DNA from: JBHENN01 sp046262015 | Lineage (GTDB): Bacteria; Actinomycetota; CADDZG01; WHSQ01 | DNA length: 9,494 bases | Assembly: GCA_046262015.1 (NCBI GenBank) | Contig: JBHENN010000078.1 | Span: 1 to 9,494 of the forward strand | Direction: 5' to 3' | Shown: one piece after another, positions 6,918 through 9,494 of the stretch | Layout: each line of letters starts with the position of its first letter | Numbering within the stretch: the stretch's first letter is position 1 | Position numbers and translations under genes: made by a program | Notes under the pieces: model-generated | What the model saw: only the letters and a program-made list of their open reading frames with translations | What the model was told of the DNA's origin: nothing | Databases searched by the model: none

Positions 6918-8107
6918 AGGCGGTTGCGCGGCCCTCGATCGCGCGCGAGGGACCACAGACGTCTTTTCTTGTGTCCGGTTAGGACCTCGGCATACATCTG
7001 CTCGGTCTGCTCGACGACCCGCTCCCATCCGAATCCAGCCGCGCGATCTATGGCGGCCTTACTCATCCGTGAGTGCCGGACCGGGTCGTTCAGCAGCGCG
7101 AGGGTCGCCTCGGCTATCTCCCCTGCGTCGGAGCCACACAGCATGCCGTCGATGCCGTGACGGACGAGCTCCGGGATCCCTCCGATCCTCGTTGCGACGA
7201 CCGGCCGTCCCATCGCCATGCCTTCCAACAGGGAATTGGGCACCCCCTCGTGTTCGGACGTCAGCATGACGAGGTGAGCGCGCGCGACGAAGGGGCGGGT
7301 GTCTCGGACCTGGCCGCAGAGCTCGACGTTCTCCTCCAGGTCCAACGCCGTGACGAGCCCCAGCACGGCTTCTCGTTCGGGTCCGTCCCCCACGAGCAGC
7401 GCTCGGACCTGGGGGGTCTTATCCGCAACGATGCGCAGGGCTTCGAGGAAGAGCCCGTGCCGTTTGTATGCGATGAGGTTCGCTACGAAGGCGATGGTGG
7501 GCTGGTCGAAAGATGGCATCTCCACCGGCCGGAAGTGGTCGAGGTCCACCCCGTTGTAGATCGTTCTGCTGGGCGGGGGCCACCTGTCCTCCCGGGCGGT
7601 GATCTCGGCCAGGTCGTTCGAATTACACACCAGCAGGTTCACTCGTCGGTGCGCGAACGCTTGGGCCATCCGGAGCACGCTCGAGTTGTGGAACCGGTCG
7701 TTCCGCCCGCGCCGCGAGGCTACGAGGGGAAGGTGCCGGGGGATGGCCAGCGCCGCGATGATCTCCGAATGGTCCAGGTGAGCGTGCACGAGGTCGACGC
7801 CGAGCACCTTGATCGCGCGCCGGAGCCTCCATACCGCCGGGACCAGGCCCAGGTAGCGGCGCGCCCTTCCTCCCCAGGTGGACCCGATGATGACCGGTGG
7901 GCGTGGCAGCTGGTCCCTCAATGGGCCTTGATCGAAGAACAGCGCGACCACGTGGCTCAGAGGCGCGGAGGAGCGAACGATGAACTGGACGAGCTGGTGC
8001 TCCGTGCCGCCGAGCTCCAGGGTCGCGATCAGATGCAGGACCACCGGTCGCTCGATGGGGGAGACTGCTTCACCGCCATCGATGGGGGTCTCACGGGGCT
8101 CCTGCAT
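6914..8107 (-). CDS. Glycosyltransferase family 4 protein
   Basis: 397-residue GT-B retaining glycosyltransferase, cytoplasmic. Visible: LELGGTEHQL (30-39), the N-domain glycine loop; VDLVHAHLDHSE (104-115); NGVDLDHFRP (185-194); Lys215-Arg216 in ANLIAYKRH; VGDGPERE (239-246); and the canonical E-x7-E as EHEGVPNSLLE (E287, E295) followed by MGRPVVATRIGGIPE (299-313). All expected active-site elements are intact, unlike the glycosyltransferase at 3486-4547. The start chosen is ATG 8107-8105; the frame stays open to 8224, but that extension is Arg/Pro-rich, shows no conserved content and lies fully inside the divergent membrane-protein gene. No Shine-Dalgarno precedes the ATG, so a leaderless or near-leaderless mRNA is possible. 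The C-terminus ends in a basic tail (KKRRLWSLARDR), perhaps a membrane-surface contact. Sugar specificity is unknown. Confidence 0.93.
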   Translation of the reverse strand: MQEPRETPIDGGEAVSPIERPVVLHLIATLELGGTEHQLVQFIVRSSAPLSHVVALFFDQGPLRDQLPRPPVIIGSTWGGRARRYLGLVPAVWRLRRAIKVLGVDLVHAHLDHSEIIAALAIPRHLPLVASRRGRNDRFHNSSVLRMAQAFAHRRVNLLVCNSNDLAEITAREDRWPPPSRTIYNGVDLDHFRPVEMPSFDQPTIAFVANLIAYKRHGLFLEALRIVADKTPQVRALLVGDGPEREAVLGLVTALDLEENVELCGQVRDTRPFVARAHLVMLTSEHEGVPNSLLEGMAMGRPVVATRIGGIPELVRHGIDGMLCGSDAGEIAEATLALLNDPVRHSRMSKAAIDRAAGFGWERVVEQTEQMYAEVLTGHKKRRLWSLARDRGPRNRL

Positions 8108-8129
8108 GGAGCGCCTGATACTAGGAGTG
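8108..8129. promoter_or_regulatory. Head-to-head start region with a candidate two-way -10 element
   Basis: Only 22 bases lie between the minus-strand ATG (8107) and the plus-strand ATG (8130). On the minus strand TAGTAT (8123 down to 8118) fits the TAnnnT -10 pattern and ends ten bases before the ATG. On the plus strand GATACT (8117-8122) keeps the key A and final T and ends seven bases before ATG 8130. One AT-rich block could therefore serve both directions with little or no leader. No convincing -35 box is visible on either side, and the surrounding sequence is coding, so this is a weak prediction. Confidence 0.3.
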
Positions 8130-9410
8130 ATGCGCGATCTTCCCTTACGTCTCCGGGCAGGGGTTTCGGCCAGGGGTGGTCTGGTGCTGCCTCTCGCGGT
8201 GGGGATCTCGCTGAGGCTGGTCACCGTGGTCGCGTTAGACCGCTGGGTCGGCGCGTTCGCTTTCTTGGACGACCGAATCTACGACGCGGTGGGTTGGTCC
8301 ATCGCGCGCGGATGGCGTGGGTCGCCGGCCTCGGCGGTCGATATCGAGGCCGCCGCTGCTAACGCGGCGTACGGGTTCTACCTGTATGTGGCTGCGATCT
8401 ACTACGTGGTCGGCCGGCAGTGGATCGTCGTCAAGCTGGTCGGAGCCATGATCTCCGGTCTCGTCGTTCTCGCAGGAGCCTCCGCAGCGGGACGTATCGG
8501 GGGTGCAGGTCTGAGGCAACCAGCGGCGTGGCTGCTGGCTCTGTACCCCAGCGCGGTGTTCTGGGGCGCGGTCGGCCTCAAGGACGGTGTCCTCGCCACA
8601 CTTTTCCTGACGGTCGTCGCGCTGTGTCTGGGCCCGCTGTCACTCGGTCGGCTCACACTTGCCGCCGGACTCACGGCGGTCGCATTCGTGACCCGGCTGC
8701 CTCTCGGCGTTGCGTGCCTCGTCCTGGTCGCGCTCGTCGTGGTCCGTGCGGCACTGTCCCGGCGCGCCGATGCACCGCGACCCTCCCGGCGCGCCCTCCT
8801 CGTGGTGCGGCTGCTCGCCCTGGTGATCGTGACGAGGCCCCTCCTCGGTTTCGTATACGGGTTGGTGACCACCGGGATCGCCGCCGCGCCGGTGGCCCAG
8901 GCAGCGGAGGGACCGGTCGTCTTCGACTTCACCCCCTCCCTGTGGACGCTGGCGCGCGGCTTCCTCGGGCCGTTCCCGTGGGCGTTCGACGAGGCCGCCG
9001 GGTCGGTCTACCGGCTCCTCTACCCGGGAGTGGTGCTGTGGATCGCGCTCCTTCCCGCGGCCGCCGTTGGGGCGTGGCATGTCATGCGCCGTGGAGGGTC
9101 GCCTCAGCGCGCCGCGCTCGCCGCGATGGCCCTCTACCTCGCGCAGTACTTCGTCGTCTTCAACTACGGTGACTTCTTCAGGCAGCGATTCGTCGGAGAG
9201 GTCTTCTTCCTGGTGCTGGCTCTGGTCGGGTTCCATCGCAGACCGCGGGCATCGATGGCGTGGACGGCCGTCGGTCTCGCCGTCGTGAGCCTGGCCGCGC
9301 TCGTCCAGGCGGGGACGTTGCCGGTCCCGTGGGCGGGCGCGCTCGCTCTAGCCGCGGCGGTCATCGTGGTCCTAGGGCTTCGTTCGCCGGCGTCTCCCGA
9401 GGCGGCCTGA
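8130..9410 (+). CDS. Polytopic membrane protein, GT-C-like glycosyltransferase or polysaccharide polymerase
   Basis: 426 residues from ATG 8130, or 434 from ATG 8106. Many hydrophobic segments (about 10), for example residues 17-36, 80-94, 98-118, 131-147, 153-170, 175-205, 222-246, 298-315, 328-345, 355-367, 378-393 and 400-416. After the first helix comes FLDDRIYDAVGW (45-56): an Asp pair in the first outer loop is typical of GT-C enzymes that use polyprenyl-phosphate sugars. LYPSAVFWGAVGLKDG (138-153) and NYGDFFRQRF (345-354) look like conserved loops of such proteins. Proposed role: transfer of a sugar to the glycan on the outer face, or repeat-unit polymerisation (Wzy-like); the sequence does not decide. 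AGGAG before ATG 8130 is only two bases away, so the start is uncertain. The frame remains open upstream to 7980, but that part is a shadow of the glycosyltransferase gene. The amidotransferase gene starts three bases after its stop. Confidence 0.75.
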   Translation: MRDLPLRLRAGVSARGGLVLPLAVGISLRLVTVVALDRWVGAFAFLDDRIYDAVGWSIARGWRGSPASAVDIEAAAANAAYGFYLYVAAIYYVVGRQWIVVKLVGAMISGLVVLAGASAAGRIGGAGLRQPAAWLLALYPSAVFWGAVGLKDGVLATLFLTVVALCLGPLSLGRLTLAAGLTAVAFVTRLPLGVACLVLVALVVVRAALSRRADAPRPSRRALLVVRLLALVIVTRPLLGFVYGLVTTGIAAAPVAQAAEGPVVFDFTPSLWTLARGFLGPFPWAFDEAAGSVYRLLYPGVVLWIALLPAAAVGAWHVMRRGGSPQRAALAAMALYLAQYFVVFNYGDFFRQRFVGEVFFLVLALVGFHRRPRASMAWTAVGLAVVSLAALVQAGTLPVPWAGALALAAAVIVVLGLRSPASPEAA

Positions 9411-9413
9411 GCG

Positions 9414-9494
9414 GTGTGTGGCATCTGCGGGTTCGCCGGGTCCACGGAGCGCGCGGGCGAAGCCGCCGCCCGGCTCGACGCCATGGCGGGGGCG
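9414..9494 (+). CDS. Asparagine synthetase (glutamine-hydrolysing)-like class II amidotransferase, partial (N-terminus only)
   Basis: GTG at 9414 opens a frame reading MCGICGFAG and then a short variable stretch and RLDAMAGA, 27 codons to the window edge. MCGI with Cys2 is the N-terminal nucleophile of class II glutamine amidotransferases, whose initiator Met is removed so that Cys becomes the catalytic end. The spacing to the L-D-A-M helix fits AsnB-type proteins, in which the HRGPDD segment comes next; GlmS and PurF have different residues here. The gene begins three bases after the membrane-protein stop, so the two are very likely co-transcribed. Only a weak GAGG (9399-9402) lies upstream, consistent with coupled translation. 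AsnB-like proteins in polysaccharide clusters may amidate uronic acids or other acids in the glycan rather than make asparagine; which applies cannot be told from 27 residues. Confidence 0.82.
   Translation, partial: MCGICGFAGSTERAGEAAARLDAMAGA

Noticed and set aside
5789..6982. 397-codon plus-strand frame overlapping the flippase
   Set aside because: It is in another frame of the flippase gene and is Arg/Gly-rich and low in complexity; the flippase frame has the helices and family motifs.
7073..8362. 429-codon plus-strand open frame opposite the second glycosyltransferase
   Set aside because: It is antisense to a protein with all GT4 motifs, its translation is rich in Arg, Asp, Gly and Pro without domain signatures, and long antisense frames are expected in GC-rich coding DNA.
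1..9494. CRISPR array, transposon, tRNA/rRNA, prophage or defence system
   Set aside because: I saw no regularly spaced repeats, transposase motifs, terminal inverted repeats or structural RNA sequence; almost every base is accounted for by glycan-related genes.

Overview
The window is a GC-rich (clearly above 60% by eye), almost gap-free stretch of a bacterial surface-polysaccharide or glycoconjugate locus. Two in-frame GTG starts and one GTG at the window edge, strong G/C at third codon positions and overlapping genes suggest an actinobacterial (Actinomycetota-like) chromosome or metagenomic contig. The taxonomic call is an inference from composition and style only.

Layout. (1) Positions 1-5500, minus strand: a six-gene unit read right to left. 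It holds a class I SAM methyltransferase with an N-terminal Cys-pair segment, a GT4-type glycosyltransferase, an RmlB-type dTDP-glucose 4,6-dehydratase, an RmlC-like sugar 3,5-epimerase, a sugar C-methyltransferase (TylC3/NovU/TcaB9 family) and an NAD(P)-dependent epimerase/dehydratase cut by the left edge. The first five genes are joined by 4-8 nt stop/start overlaps; the sixth follows after 23 nt. (2) 5501-5543: a 43-bp divergent intergenic region, the longest non-coding stretch in the window. (3) 5544-6917, plus strand: a Wzx-type flippase. (4) 6914-8107, minus strand: a second GT4 glycosyltransferase, tail-to-tail with the flippase, their stop codons overlapping. (5) 8130 (or 8106)-9410, plus strand: a polytopic membrane protein resembling GT-C glycosyltransferases or polymerases, starting head-to-head with the glycosyltransferase at essentially zero distance. 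(6) 9414-9494, plus strand: the first 27 codons of a class II glutamine amidotransferase of asparagine-synthetase type, cut by the right edge.

How the genes may work together (inference). The dehydratase makes dTDP-4-keto-6-deoxyglucose, the RmlC-like enzyme epimerises it, the C-methyltransferase adds a branch methyl next to the keto group, and the truncated short-chain reductase could reduce C4. That is the same enzyme set as for L-noviose and other branched deoxysugars. The two glycosyltransferases would build the repeat unit, the flippase would move the lipid-linked unit outward, and the membrane protein could polymerise or decorate it. No RmlA, RmlD, priming phosphoglycosyltransferase, mobile element, RNA gene or CRISPR array is visible. 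The most unusual features are the C-methyl-sugar cassette and the extreme compaction at the two gene borders around 6914 and 8107.
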